From Sarcomyxa edulis (lineage: Eukaryota; Basidiomycota; Agaricomycetes; Agaricales; Mycenaceae): 64,000 nt of DNA. Under the pieces are notes generated by a model. It saw nothing but the letters and a program-made list of their open reading frames with translations. It was not told the origin of the DNA and made no database searches. The position numbers were made by a program, and so were the translations under genes. This document shows, one piece after another, positions 38,163 to 50,114 of the stretch. Position 1 is the stretch's first letter; each line of letters begins with the position of its first letter. The stretch is from the NCBI GenBank assembly GCA_009761415.1, contig QUOL01000026.1, positions 62,001-126,000 on the forward strand, written 5' to 3'.

Positions 38163-39960
38163 TCAGAGTTTTCCAAAGACATCGAGAGGAGGCCTGCTGT
38201 TCGTGGGCTGTACAGGTACATGGAATCAGTACAGCGGTGAGAAAAATAAGGGAAGAGGGAGACGCGTACGAGGGGAGCAGGCTTGTTGTCCAAGATCTTC
38301 TCGATCCTTTCGAGGATCTCCGGTGTCAATTTGGGCACGACCTCCAATGCCTTGAGGTTCTCAAGGACCTGCTTGGGAGACGAGGCGCCTAGGATGACAG
38401 TGCTGGTGTTGGGATTCTTGATGAGCCAGGCGAGGGCGAGTGCGCCGACCGTGCAGGATAGCTCTAGACGTATTTTTTTCGGGGAGATCAGAATGCTACC
38501 TTTGGATTGGACGAGGGGCAGGAGGATCTTACCTGACTCGGCTATTTTTGTTAATTCCTTGACTTTGTTGATTTTCGTGAGGCCGATTTCGGTCTGGAGA
38601 CTCGCGACGGATTCTTTGAACATTTTCTCTCGTGCCAAGCGCGAATCCTCGGGGATTCCGTTGTTGTACTGCGATATGTGATCAGCGACGTGTTTCGGCG
38701 AGTTTCATACGAGGCGTTTACTTACTTTACCAGTCAAGAGGCCACTGGCGAGTGGAGACCATAGAGTAGTACCTAGCCCGTAGTTCTTGTACAAAGGTCT
38801 GTCCGAGTTGGGTTAGGCTAGATTTCCAGGAGGAGGTCAAGCGGACTGACGCGTATTCCTTCTCTGGGCGTTCACGATGGAACATGCTTTAGGAGTGTAA
38901 GTATCACTCTAAAGAGTGGCAGTGAAAGAAATCGCACTTGTGTTGACATTGATCGGCGATGGGCGCAATCAGGTGAAGACGCGATGCGACGTCTGGACAG
39001 TATACCATTTGAATACCACCATGGCGGAGCGTGAAGTTTGGGGTATGGACTTACGGTAAGCTTCTTCTATATCACGCGCGGACCACTCTGATGTTCCCCA
39101 GTAAAACGCCTGTATTGATAACTAGATGTGAGCGAAGAACTGTGCGGGATATAATGAGATTGGCAACAGTACCCATCCTTTCTCGATCACGTAGTTGAAC
39201 GCGCGGACGATTTCCTCCATAGGGACTGCAGATTACCGCACGTATCAGCATTCGTATACTTTGCATAGCATCAAACGAGTATTACCATTAGGATCAGGAC
39301 GATGTGCGAAAATCACGTCGACATAGTCCATCTGAAGTCTCTCTAAACTCTCTTTGGTTCCTTCGATGATACTTACACATACCAGTTCATGATCAATGCA
39401 GTGAGCATGCAAGGTAAGAAACGACGTACTGCTTCCTTGACAATCCACCGTCATTGGGACCAGAACGAAGGCCCCAGAAAATCTTGGTAGTGATGACAAG
39501 ATCGGTCCGACGAAGTCCTAGTTCTTTGATAACGCGTCCCCTGAGAGCATGTATCGATATTACTATCCAAAACTGGGGGAGAAAGCGGGGAATCAACATT
39601 CTTTGCACTTACATCTCGGACTCGGATTTCCCTTTCGCGTAAGCTTCAGCCGTATCGAACATGTTAATTCCATTGTCGAATGCAGTTTTGATGATTTCCT
39701 GGGATATCAATACGATTCATATTTCTTTACCAAATGTAGTAGAGGGGAAATGAACGCACTTTGACGGGATCGCCTACCACAGATCCTCCGAGAGTCAGCC
39801 CTGATGAGCACTAGATAAGCGATCCGGGGCATAACAAGTCTACTACGTTCATTTACTTACATCCACCCAGAGAAAGAACGGGGACTCGAAGACCACTGGG
39901 TCCCAGGCGGCGGAAGGGCATGCCTTTGGGATCATACTCGACTTTGACAGTTTCTGACAT
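38163..39960 (-). CDS. Aldo-keto reductase, Kv-channel beta-subunit-like (copy 2)
   Basis: Paralog of the reductase at 7.4-9.1 kb. The start [20 protein letters not shown] is followed by [13 protein letters not shown], the FDTAE region with catalytic Asp and Tyr, [10 protein letters not shown] (Lys), [24 protein letters not shown] (His) and [20 protein letters not shown]. Later exons give [24 protein letters not shown] and ILDNKPAPL. The last exon codes [18 protein letters not shown], matching copy 1 ([13 protein letters not shown]). Introns fall at equivalent places. Catalytic residues are conserved. The copies lie about 30 kb apart on opposite strands, which suggests an older dispersed duplication. 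Confidence 0.9.
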
Positions 39961-40297
39961 GGTGGGGTGGTAGGTGAGAAAGAGTTTGTTTGGGGGATGA
40001 AAAGGACGCGAATCCGAAGGAACTTTGCAGATACTTATAGCAATGCGATATTTATAAGAAACTTGACGTCGACGATATCAATTAGCGTTAGTAATACTGA
40101 GAGCCGGAAGCCAACCGGGTACCTGACACCATATGGTCCCAGAACCTTGAAAGAACGTCTCATCTGTACTCCGGGATACCGCATTGGAATTTCAAGAGAC
40201 GAGCATAATGAAGTCCAATGGAATTGAATTCAAAAAGTAAAGAATAGAAAGGACGGCAGACCACAACCCGTACAAAGTATCCATCGACGCTCACGGA
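39961..40297. other. Intergenic
   Basis: About 340 bp holding the promoter of reductase copy 2 and the 3' end of the RPL40 gene. Nothing else was seen. Confidence 0.5.
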
Positions 40298-40867
<570 letters not shown>

Positions 40868-42028
40868 CTTCAACGTCGAGTGTATGATATGACGCACGCG
40901 AGTTCACTAGGGCGAGCAGGTCAGGAGCAGCCCGTGGGAAGTAATGACAAATTCTGTACAGTGGTCCTCTTTGGGGTCGTTCGGGTCACGGTCACACTCA
41001 CGCCTATAAAGTGGCGGCTTGCAGCGCTCGCCTTTGGATTTATCTTCGCCGACGCCAGGGATGTCGCCAATCTTCACAGTGAGTTCATGTTTCTTTCGTT
41101 GGCTGCACGTCCAACCGTGTTTATTTGATGAGAATATTTTCGTACAACTCAGCTCACTTCGATTGCCTACGGGTTATGAGAAGAATGCGTATTTCTATCC
41201 TGACCTTTCGTGATATCCGGTCTTGCTTGTCTTGAACGTACACTGACGACCGTTGATTTCATCCTTAGAATCATTGGCCAGAATGACACACCCAGCTTTA
41301 TAGGTCATCGATTCATCCACCTAGTCTTGTACGACATGCTTGTTGGAAGTCTTATATCTGGACGCGTTCGGTAAGCATAGGATCCTATCCTCTTTCCTGG
41401 GATGTAAATATATCTGCAAGATATTATTTCACGACGTGCTTGCACTATGGGGTGAATTCCTTCGGGAACCATTCAAGTCTCTGAACTATTTTGGCGATCT
41501 TCGTGTCCGTTGGGTATCTCATAACTGACCCACCGATTGTCCTTTCTTCAGATCAACGCGGTCAATGTCCGTCGGTCCATAGTTTTGGCCGATCTTGTCA
41601 GTCCGAGGCGGTGCTTCTTCGACTTCTCAGTCTTCGTTGAACGATGTCGTGCTTAGAACTGTCTGTTTCGCGGTTGTGGCTGATCCTACTGTCAACATCT
41701 GAGCACAACGGTCTATTGTATCGTAGGGAATCATGTTGCTTCTAATTTTTGTATGCTCTTCGCGTTGTATCTTTTTGTTCCTTGTACGTTGACCGCAATG
41801 CATTTACTTTATGACACTGTCCTCACTCCGTTTCGATCAAAGGCCCTGTACTATCACAATGTCGTCCTCTTCGACCGACTGTGAGCCTTGAGAGACTATG
41901 CACACTCACGTTTCGTGTGAATTTCCCCGCCCCCACACGCTCGAGGGGGATACTGCCGTACATAATATAACATCAAACATGGACCCATTGACTCACGGTT
42001 GACTTTCGGAAGCTATCAGAACGCAGTC
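40868..42028. other. Divergent intergenic, RPL40 to RPC11
   Basis: About 1.2 kb between two genes transcribed away from each other. It must hold both promoters. Small plus-strand ORFs (62-82 codons) show no motif. Confidence 0.5.
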
Positions 42029-42621
42029 ATGTCCCTTCTGTTCTGTCCCAACTGTGCAAACATACTCATCATCGGCGACGAATCTGGACTGAACAAATGG
42101 GTCTGCCAGACATGTCCGTATCAATTCCCGATCGTGAAGCAGGTATGAATCTATTCAATGCCATTATCTCACTGTATGATTCCCACAGTTTATATCTACT
42201 GACCAAATCGATTGTACAGCATACTTATCGAACTCGAATTCAAACGAAAACTACAGATGCGGTGCAAGATGTACTTGAGGACTTGAGCCGCATGCCGAAG
42301 ACTCCAGGTATGATTAGTTTTTCGCTATCGATGTTGGTCATCTCGCGATGAATACACGATCATCTTGTCTTTCTAGCGGATTGTGAGGTTTGCAATCATG
42401 GGTTTGCGTATTTTATGCAGTTGCAGATCAGATCAGCGGATGAGCCCATGACTACTTGTAAGTCTTGCCATTCGCTGCATGTAATGTGGTCTTATATGTC
42501 GTTTTTTCGGCCTAGTCTACAAGTGAGTTCTTCTTACAGAACTCGCTGTGAATTGTCTCATGAAATATTTTTTCCTTTCTTTAGATGCGCGTCTTGCGGT
42601 CATGTACGCCGAGAAAATTGA
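42029..42621 (+). CDS. RPC11: RNA polymerase III subunit C11 (RPC10/POLR3K)
   Basis: Zinc-ribbon subunit needed for Pol III termination, reinitiation and RNA cleavage. Exon 1 reads MSLLFCPNCANILIIGDES and WVCQTCPYQFPIVKQ (N-terminal zinc ribbon). Exon 2 is HTYRTRIQTKTTDAVQDVLE and ends MPKTP. Exon 3 is CEVCNHGFAYFMQLQIRSAD and continues EPMTT, with the catalytic RSADE hairpin. A 7-nt exon (42516-42522) supplies F-Y and part of K. The last exon gives C-A-S-CGH and VRREN-stop, completing the second ribbon. Length is about 110 residues, as in the family. Skipping the 7-nt exon breaks the frame, so the exon is required. Confidence 0.94.
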
Positions 42622-42716
42622 AGTATCTCTCTTGGATACTCTACTGAAGCAGGATGACCTATCGTGTCTGGCATCCCGGCAAGTTCACGATCATGCGATG
42701 CTTCCAAATCTTGATT

Positions 42717-42746
42717 TCCTGTCCTGTCCTGTCCTGTCCTGTCCTG
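42717..42746. repeat. (TCCTG)n pentanucleotide microsatellite
   Basis: About six tandem copies of TCCTG just downstream of RPC11. Seen directly. Confidence 0.95.
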
Positions 42747-42935
42747 AAGACTTTCAGTACGGCCCAACGTTCCAAGTCCAGTGATTCGGGCATCAAGACG
42801 CTAATTCCTCCATACCGTCCTTCCTCGAAGTTTCGTCTTCCTTCCTCCTTTGATTGACTCTTCCTTTAACCGAATACTAAAAATACGCGTGCGCAACTCG
42901 GTGGGGACTCCGTCATCGTGGCGGATGAAGCCTTG

Positions 42936-43378
42936 ATGAAGTTTGAGGCTCCTCACCATTGAATCCCCCACCCGATGTTGTTTTTCTTTTGATACGATAC
43001 ATCCGTCAGTGAATTGAGTGTGCGTCAGACTCGAATTTCTGTGAATGATCGTCGGTTCGACAAGTTGGGCAAGAAGATATTTTATGAGTGGCAGTTGTCA
43101 GGCTTGGACTGGAACTACCATGAACTCCCGTCTTTTGCCTCCCCCTCCTAGATATTGCCACACAACGCGTTCTGATAACTGAAAAACCCCACGGAACTAG
43201 ATACAACCCGGAAGTATATGGAATTCGCGATCCTATTCGCGTCTTTGAACGGTCTCATGATCCCGTAAAGGGCTTTAAGCTTGTTCTCGACTCACACTTT
43301 TTCGAATTCTCCTGGAGGGGCGACAAGGGGGGCGACCAACCAGAAGGAGGACTCAGGGGCTTTCCCGGTTCCCCGTAA
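42936..43378 (+). CDS. Uncharacterised small gene, exon model tentative
   Basis: I do not recognise the family. A reading with first coding exon ATGAA (42936-42940) and a 69-bp intron gives MNELSVRQTRISVNDRRFDK and GKKIFYEWQ. A further exon before the stop at 43376 reads NPEVYGIRDPIRVFERSHD, then GFKLVLDSHFFEFSWRGDK. Its composition is clearly protein-like, but the join between the two parts is not settled: a junction near 43098 with acceptor at about 43200 is in frame. The weak pattern (aromatic beta-strands, FERS, FEFSW) might fit a tubby-like or LURP-type fold, but that is a guess. It sits between RPC11 and the Gfd2-like gene on the same strand. Confidence 0.35.
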
Positions 43379-43535
43379 TATTGATTACTGACACACACCT
43401 CGCATAGAAGACGCGCTAGATTCAGCAGCGAGCGTTCCTGATACATAAATGGAAACATCATCGTAACAAATTTGCTTGACTCTCTTTCCATCCATTCCCC
43501 TCCATCTCTGGGCTACGTCTTTGACAAAGTAAACA

Positions 43536-45524
43536 TGGCCGATTTCAATCTGGTTGATCCAAAGGGCTGGGAGTATGACCTCCAATCGGTCTGTGGCCTA
43601 TTCAACCCTACCATGGTCTGCGCTAACTGTGACTGCAGATCTACTCGGCGTATATAGGGTACTTCCAACTGCATAATATCGCTTGGTGGGTTGGGTCAAT
43701 CAGGATGGCCTGCATCCATCTACAATGAACGGCTTGATTTCCTAGGTACGAACGTTCGTGGGGACATCTGTTCTCTTCGTTTGAGGCTTTCCTGGCGTTT
43801 TCGTGGCCAGTCATCACAGTCACTGATGCATGGACCGGAAAGGCTCACATTGTAACCCGGGGGAGCTCTCTCAATGCCTTCCTCAAGATGGTCAAGACTA
43901 GGTGCTCGGACCTCTCATTCCGTCTAGCGTTTGCCAACTCACAATGTCATATGATATTGCAGATTCGGTGAAACCCTCCACCCGCCTCCCAACATTCTTC
44001 AGATCACACCATTTGAAACTGCGACTCGTCATCTCCGCACGGTCTCTGATTACGCGATGTACAAGAAATTACACTCGACGCTCCCTGCAGCAGTCCTTGT
44101 CGCTTTCAAGACTCGAGTCAGAGCGGGAGAGCCTAAAGCTGTGGAGGAGGTATGGAGTAAGAGAGATAAGACTTTCCTGTCTATGGCTTTTGAGTGGAGT
44201 GAGAGGAACGAGAAGAGTTGTCTGGAATGGGGTTACGCGGCTGTGAGATGTGGTCATTTGGACGCGTGAGTGGACATCTTCAAAGAGAATTGCAATGACT
44301 GATTTGTCTTGCGTTTCAGTCAAGGGCTTTGGCCTCCTGTTCCAGACACGAATTATCGGTTCGGCATCCTTCTAGATCGTGTGTTGACTGTATTGACAAC
44401 TCTTCCAGCAAAGGACATTACATTGTTGCTGAATACGTCGACAAGGTCGTCAATAAGTATCGTCCGACGTACCCCTGGCAGGTAAGCATTCCAAGAATGC
44501 TACTCTTGCAACTCTGATACATGTTCATTCCAGTACGCGGTACGAAGTCTTCTCTTGGCAATATTGTCGAGTTGATTCATGTTAAAGTCTTAGTTCGGTG
44601 AGAGTCAAGTAGTTGACAAGGCCAAACTACCAGAGATCATTCAAGCGATAATCAGGTATCTTCCTCTTCCGACTTGCTTATCGCCCATTTCATATCAATG
44701 TTCCACCCTTTATAGTAGTCTTGCCAGCCCAGATTCCGAAACAATCCCTAATAACGTAGTTCTAGTCGTCCATGGCATGCATGGCGAATTGGATCATCTG
44801 CAAGACATGGATATCAGTAGGTTTTATCCATTCGTTATCTGTTCAGTGGGGTCCCCCTCAGATATATCTATCTCATAATCTAGAAATCCCACACAACATG
44901 CTCATCATCGACACATCAGTCTACGAGCGGTTCCTATTTTCTACAGGAAAGCGAGGCGTACTCCTCGACGCCAAAACTAACAAACCACGCGCGCCAAACA
45001 CTACACTTTCCCTCGAAAGTCTCGTCTTCTCTTTACCCACTCCAACCTCTCCCTCTGCCTTCCCCCCGATGACGCCAAAAACCTCAATATGTCAGTTCCA
45101 CAACTCAGGCAACGATGCCTTCATGTGTCTCTTTGCCTTACAGATGCTCTTGGATCCCGAGCACACAACGTACCCTACAGTAAAGCAAGGTAGGATTGGG
45201 AAGCCGATTGGGTGGGGTGTTCCATTGCCGCCGTCAGTACCGCTTCTTACCCCCGGTGCGCTACCGATGAACGGCCGGATGGGCGATACGGGTGAGTTTG
45301 GACAAATGGGGAGACCGACTTCGGCGTTGTTGGCTCCTGGATTTGGGACGGGGCCAGGTGGCAGAAGGAGTAGCAGGGCTTACAGTTCCGGTGCTGGGGA
45401 TCTAAGTCCTGCTCCTTCATCGTTATTGGCTCCTGGTCGAAGAAATAGCAGGACTTATAGCTCGGGTGGCGGCGGTGGTACTGGGGATCTGAACTCGAGT
45501 ATGAGGTCTTTGAAGATGCGTTGA
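43536..45524 (+). CDS. Gfd2/YDR514C-like protein (DEDD exonuclease fold)
   Basis: The start MADFNLVDPKGWEYDLQS is joined through two short introns to YSAYIGYFQLHNIAWYERSW, then HLFSSFEAFLAFSWPVITVT. Exons 4-5 give TFLSMAFEWSERNEKSCLEW, matching motif I of the Gfd2/YDR514C family but with Ala where the catalytic Asp of DFE is expected. Then HYIVAEYVDKVVNKYRPTYP and FGESQVVDK align with the family's second segment. VLVVHGMHGELDHLQDMDI is motif II and MLIIDTSVYER follows. FHNSGNDAFMCLFALQMLL is motif III. A Gly/Ser/Arg-rich tail of about 110 residues ends at 45524. A 6-nt exon (44534-44539, Tyr-Ala) is optional. Start and first exons are less sure than the core. Confidence 0.72.
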
Positions 45525-45665
45525 TGGTCTTCTTCGTTATGACGGACTTCTAGGTTTATGCTTTGGACTAACGGACACACACACACTGTTAACATATGCA
45601 ACCCATTTATTAGAACCCCTGCATCGTGAACAATAATGGACTTCCAGCTTGTTTTGTGCCACTCG

Positions 45666-45794
45666 TACGGTGGCCAGGGAGTCCATGGTCTAATTTTAGA
45701 ATTTTTTGGGAAATTTTCAATTTTTTTGGCGGTTTTGCGTTCGAGCCTCGATCAAGTCACATTTCGTGCACCACTTTTCGAGCAACCTGAGCTA
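45666..45794 (+). repeat. Left terminal inverted repeat
   Basis: Begins TACGGTGGCC, continues through an A/T-rich stretch with GGCGGTTTTGCG and ends near CGAGCAACCTGAGCTA. It matches the right repeat at roughly 80% by eye. Confidence 0.85.
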
Positions 45795-46663
45795 CTGTAC
45801 GTTGATTCTAGAAGGCATACTGGGTTTTGTAGTCCTTTTTTCGAGTTTTCATGATCTGAGTGGTACTCGGACAGCCTCGCGGATGGTATTCGTCGACAAT
45901 CGGTGTCATCACTGTCATGGAATCATAGTATAACATCAAGTTATCAGGCATATGAATTCATAAGGCTATCTAATAGATGGAGGTATCATACATGTGCATG
46001 TACCATTGGGGAAGGTCAAGATATAAGACAGTATAAGAATGAAGATAATAAGCGTAGTCAAATGACAATGTGCGAGCCGCGAGCGCATGCAATGCAATGC
46101 AAAGCTATTGTCGAGTCGCCGGAGCAGTGATTCTGAGGGCCCTACGCACGAAAAAGATATATATGCAAACTATAGCACAGAGTATTATGAGACATGATGC
46201 TGACGCGACTTGATCTCTGAGTGAAGTTGGGATGCAGTGGGCCAAGGCCAGAATCGCCCGAGCACAGCACAAGGTCGCTTTCTTCTGCGTGGAAGTCATC
46301 AGAGCAGCCCGTAGCTCCCCTGAGGTCTTCAAGGCGCGAACTCCGAGTCGAACTTTTTGTTGGCTGAACAATGAAACTACCAGCACCGGCGGCGGCAGCA
46401 CATACCTCGGTACCTTTTCTCCTGCTATGCTGTCAATACTGTTCTGTGGCTGAGGCTTGCCGCCCTGTACCCCTTCTGGACCAACGCACGGTAACGATAT
46501 CGCACATGTATGCCGCCTGAGGATGATAAGATCTTGGACTGCATGGAATCGACGTGGTGTGATGATCAATCGGGGTTTTGGAGTCATTTGCCAACATTGT
46601 GGGCCTTTTGGAGGTATGCAATACCTTCCTAGACAGTTGAGATGAGTAGAATGTATGAATAAA

Positions 46664-46792
46664 TAGCTCAGGTTGCTCGAAAACTGCTGCACGAAAAGCG
46701 ATTTGAGTGAGGCTCGAACCAAGCTCCAACGCGAAACTGCCAAAAAATTTGAAAATTTCCAAAATTAGACCATGGACTCCCTGGCCACCGTA
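46664..46792 (-). repeat. Right terminal inverted repeat
   Basis: The reverse complement begins TACGGTGGCC and ends CGAGCAACCTGAGCTA, mirroring the left end, with small gaps in the A/T-rich part. Confidence 0.85.
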
Positions 46793-47007
46793 CACTCGAC
46801 TGCCACGACTGCGAGGCAGTGGTAATAAGCTTTGTCTTACTTGTTCTTGTTGCTTCCAGGTTCTGTTAGACGCTCTTAACCTCATACATGTCGTACACTC
46901 TATCTCTACGGTAAGTATATCGTATATCTGTAATAGATCATACGTCGAAAACTCAGGTCCAAATCTATCTACACCTAATAATAACGAAGAAAAAGTTTCT
47001 TCGAGCC

Positions 47008-48179
47008 CTAAGCAATGCTGACAGCCCTGCTCCACCGAAAAGTATTCCAACTTTTGCGTCCTTCTGTAACGACACTAGGCCGATGTGATAATGGGGTAAA
47101 CTGGTCCTTAGTCATGCTATCTTGATCGGCAGTCTTGCCCATACCCACTCGAACTATGATGAGAGTTGGTGCGAGTCCCTGTGTAGAGAGATATCAATGC
47201 ATTGCACCTGGAGCCCCACGACGACTGAAAAATAGTACAGACGTAAACTTGGGACAGCAACGAAACGGTGATAAGTTGTCCAGCATTGTTTGTCGCGAAA
47301 AGAGTGACGAAGACGAGTTGTATTACCAGGAGCGCAAGTCCGGATTCTATCATGATTTCCATCGCCCTTTGGACGCGGTTATTGGTGATGCTGATAGAGG
47401 GAACCATGCGGATCGTCCGTGAAATCATCCATATCCGCAGAATGATTAGCGTCGTCGTAATGACATTGACGCATAAGGATAGGACGAATGAAGACGTTCC
47501 TAGAGGAATGACCGCGCTTGGATTTGGGCTAGCGATGATGCAAATACCAGCTACTCCACAAGCTATACATAAACTAGTAAGGCAACCTTCGAAGGGTAGA
47601 TTTGAGATAACATACTGAGGGCAGTCAACGACAAGAGAGCTGGAAAGGCGATGATTCGATAATCATGTGCCCATATCACCCAACATCTGTATATCTGTAG
47701 ATATGGCCTTTAGTGACCGCGATAAATCATGAATAATAAGCACGAAGGCAAACCAGAACAACTTCCGAGAAGAATGCGATGATACTGAAAAGGACATCGG
47801 TAGTCCTTCCAAGTTTCTCTTCGCCGTCAGCTGGCGAATCCTGTAAAGGGTCCCACAGTGACTGGATGTCCACAGTGGGACGAAGTGGGAGCTTACGGGA
47901 GAAGGAAACGCGTTTGTGATATCCACGGCCAGATATACGGTGGATAGGGCAAATAAAAAGCATACGACTACAACCGTCAACACTTGACTGGCCTTCGGGT
48001 CCCCTAGTCGTCTAGAATAGAGGACTGCCAAAGACAAAGAGAAGATAGCGATGTAGAAACCTGTTTGGAGGTCCCGGTCAGATGTCGATACAGCAAGGTG
48101 GGAAATTTATTGTCTCACCATAAGCAATGGACTCAATCGCAAGTCCTAGATAACCTGCTTCTTTCAACGTCAGAGGCAT
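47008..48179 (-). CDS. Seven-transmembrane protein, copy A
   Basis: Membrane protein of a multicopy Agaricomycete type. The start MPLTLKEAGYLGLAIESIAY is followed by an intron and YIAIFSLSLAVLYSRR. Seven hydrophobic segments are visible in order: the N-terminal one, VLTVVVVCFLFALSTVYLAV, VLFSIIAFFSEVVLIYRC, IIAFPALLSLTALTCG, FVLSLCVNVITTTLIILRIW, SGLALLVIQLVFVTLFATN and LITVSLLSQVYGLAPTLIIV. The cytosolic-type tail begins RVGMGKTADQD and is Ser/Thr-rich, ending SRAVSIA. About five introns are inferred. The paralog at 59.8-61.0 kb shares the same exon joins. It is divergently paired with a small secreted-peptide gene. It is not a recognisable STE3 receptor; function unknown. Confidence 0.82.
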
Positions 48180-49273
48180 ATTGTTACGGTGGAGGTGTGG
48201 TATAGTCTTCAAATGCACGGTAGACTGGTCTTATATCCCATTAGATCGCGATTGCGCTATCAAGGACGAGCTGTCCCAGTGTTCTGCGGACATGCGTTGA
48301 GACGACAAGGGGTCAACGAAACCGCCACGTTCTCTTGACAACAACAGCCTAGTGTCACAATTCGATGCAGCAATGCAGACGTACATGGCCGTGACATATT
48401 CCACAGGAAGTTTGCTTTTCGGTGTCGCTACTGAATTCTAGTAAGCAGAGATTTCTGACAAAATTTGGACATACTTGAATGGGTCTGGGGCATGAAGCCT
48501 GATCGGTGACTTTCCGGCAGGATAAGTGATGTGCGACGGCGATATCACACAATCTTGACTGCACTTTAGTGAAGTACCTCGGTAGCCTGGATTCCGCGTG
48601 TTCATGTAACATTGCCAGCTATGCTGCAGAGGTCGCGAGTTCAAGAATGACTCAAATACTAACAGGACACTCACTGATTGCCTATTTGATAACAATTTAC
48701 AGCTCCACTGCATGTTCCTTCAAGCCATCAATGTTTGCAACACAGATGTGAGCTAAATGAGGCGGAAGCTTGGCTGCGACGCAATGACAAAGATCCTTCA
48801 TGCAGCAGACCGTCAGTGACCTCTACAACCTAGGTAAACGCACTCATCTTTTTCTTTCTTTTTCTCTAACAATGACGTTGGCACCAGGTTCTGGAGGTTG
48901 TAATCTATAAGTCATCAGGCGAGCGGAACAATCAAGAGACGATATCAAAACTTACGGATCACAATATGTTTGAGCCCGCAGTCGAGATACAAAATGGTCT
49001 TTGACTAGATACAGCCGTTCGGAAAAATATAAGGAAACTTGCATCGATGAAGACTCGTCACTCGCCAGTGTATACATGCTGTAAGCTCGACCATCACGAT
49101 CCGTATTGAACCCCTCGCGAGAGCTACTGGCACGGCCATTATCTGGGATTCTTAGTGAGCGTCAATCGTCACAGAAGAGGCTGTTGTGAGACCGCATTTG
49201 AACCGGACCTACATAAACCACGAAGTGTAACTGTTGACGAACATACCTCTCAACTCAAGAGAACCAAAACAAG
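48180..49273. other. Divergent intergenic, 7TM copy A to secreted-peptide gene 1
   Basis: About 1.1 kb. A TATA-like GATATAAGACC on the minus strand lies at 48229-48239, about 50 bp before the 7TM start. ACATAAACC at 49211-49219 precedes the peptide gene. From about 49011 the sequence is repeated at 49891 (tandem duplication). No other gene was seen. Confidence 0.6.
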
Positions 49274-49675
49274 ATGCGCACTTCGTTCCTATCTCTCTTT
49301 GTCCTCTCTGCTTGTTTGTCGGTAGCAAATACTGCGCCAGTCCTAGTCCACAAAGACGCGATGCCTATGCTTGTAACGGACGATGCGTCGGAGAAACCAG
49401 GTACAGAGATCATGAATGGATCTCAGGCTTTTATTCACGTTCCCGTCCGTAGATGCAAATATTACTACCACGCCAGTCTACGAGGACGCGGAATCCGGAA
49501 TCAAGCGTCCGCGGCCGTCAAAGATACCAGGTGAGAGTATCTGATGTCATTCTTGATATGCCGAGTCCACATCCACATTGAACTTCCTGTACACGTATGA
49601 TTATCAGATTTGTTATGGCCTGGGTGGACTGAATGTTTTTGGTGTCACTACCAAGGCAAAGGCAACGCGGTTTAG
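49274..49675 (+). CDS. Small secreted peptide precursor, family copy 1 (CFWC type)
   Basis: A predicted 90-residue secreted precursor. The signal peptide is MRTSFLSLFVLSACLSVANT, followed by APVLVHKDAMPM. Exons are 49274-49400, 49453-49530 and 49608-49675; both introns are phase 1 with GT-AG ends. The second exon has an acidic stretch and a dibasic KR, a possible Kex2-type site. The last exon gives LLWPGWTECFWCHYQGKGNA and V-stop. Three residues around the Phe-Trp are shared with copy 2 (CFWC and a Y-x-G). Two cysteines two residues apart could form a tight disulfide ring. The third exon is inferred from this match; without it the frame continues to a stop seven codons further on. Confidence 0.72.
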
Positions 49676-50114
49676 CTCAGAGCTGTAGGTGCCGTGGTCT
49701 TTCATGTGCACCCATCGAAGCTGACTATGGGATTTAGGCATCAAGGGACCCCTGTACGCGTCGCCGAAGGAGCACGGAAGTAGCAACTTACGACTCCTTT
49801 AGCCTATCGAGATTCGGATATGAATGATCAAAAGCCATAAACTTTGAGGAATTATTAAAGACGGACGCTTGTACCTAGCCATCGGTTGGTACAGCCGTTC
49901 GAAGATACAAGAGAACTTGCATCAATGAAGACTCGCCAGTGTATACAAGATGTGAGCTCGATCGTCACGATTCATACGGCACTCTCGATAGCCACTGGCA
50001 CGGCCATAGCTAGAATTTTGAGCGAGCGTCAATCGTCACAGAGAAGGCTGTTGTGAGACCGAGGCTACATATACCACAAGATGTTGACGAACATACCTCT
50101 TAAGAAAAACCAAG

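Larger units (their letters stand above)
45666..46792. mobile_element. Non-autonomous DNA transposon with long terminal inverted repeats
   Basis: The two ends are inverted copies of about 129 bp, each starting TACGGTGGCCAGGGAGTCC (right end read on the minus strand). The flanking sequence CACTCG is directly duplicated on both sides (45660-45665 and 46793-46798), a 6-bp target-site duplication. The element is 1,127 bp and sits between two convergent genes. Internal ORFs, such as a 212-codon minus-strand frame, run into the inverted repeat and show no transposase motif. The superfamily cannot be fixed from the ends alone; a 6-bp duplication is unusual for the common fungal groups. Confidence 0.85.

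Noticed and set aside
46105..46743. 212-codon minus-strand ORF inside the transposon
   Set aside because: It runs into the right inverted repeat, has no transposase motif and no other support.
49274..49534. Unspliced 86-codon reading of secreted-peptide gene 1
   Set aside because: Its second half is rich in Lys and Arg and unlike the other family members; the spliced version restores the CFWC ending shared with copy 2.
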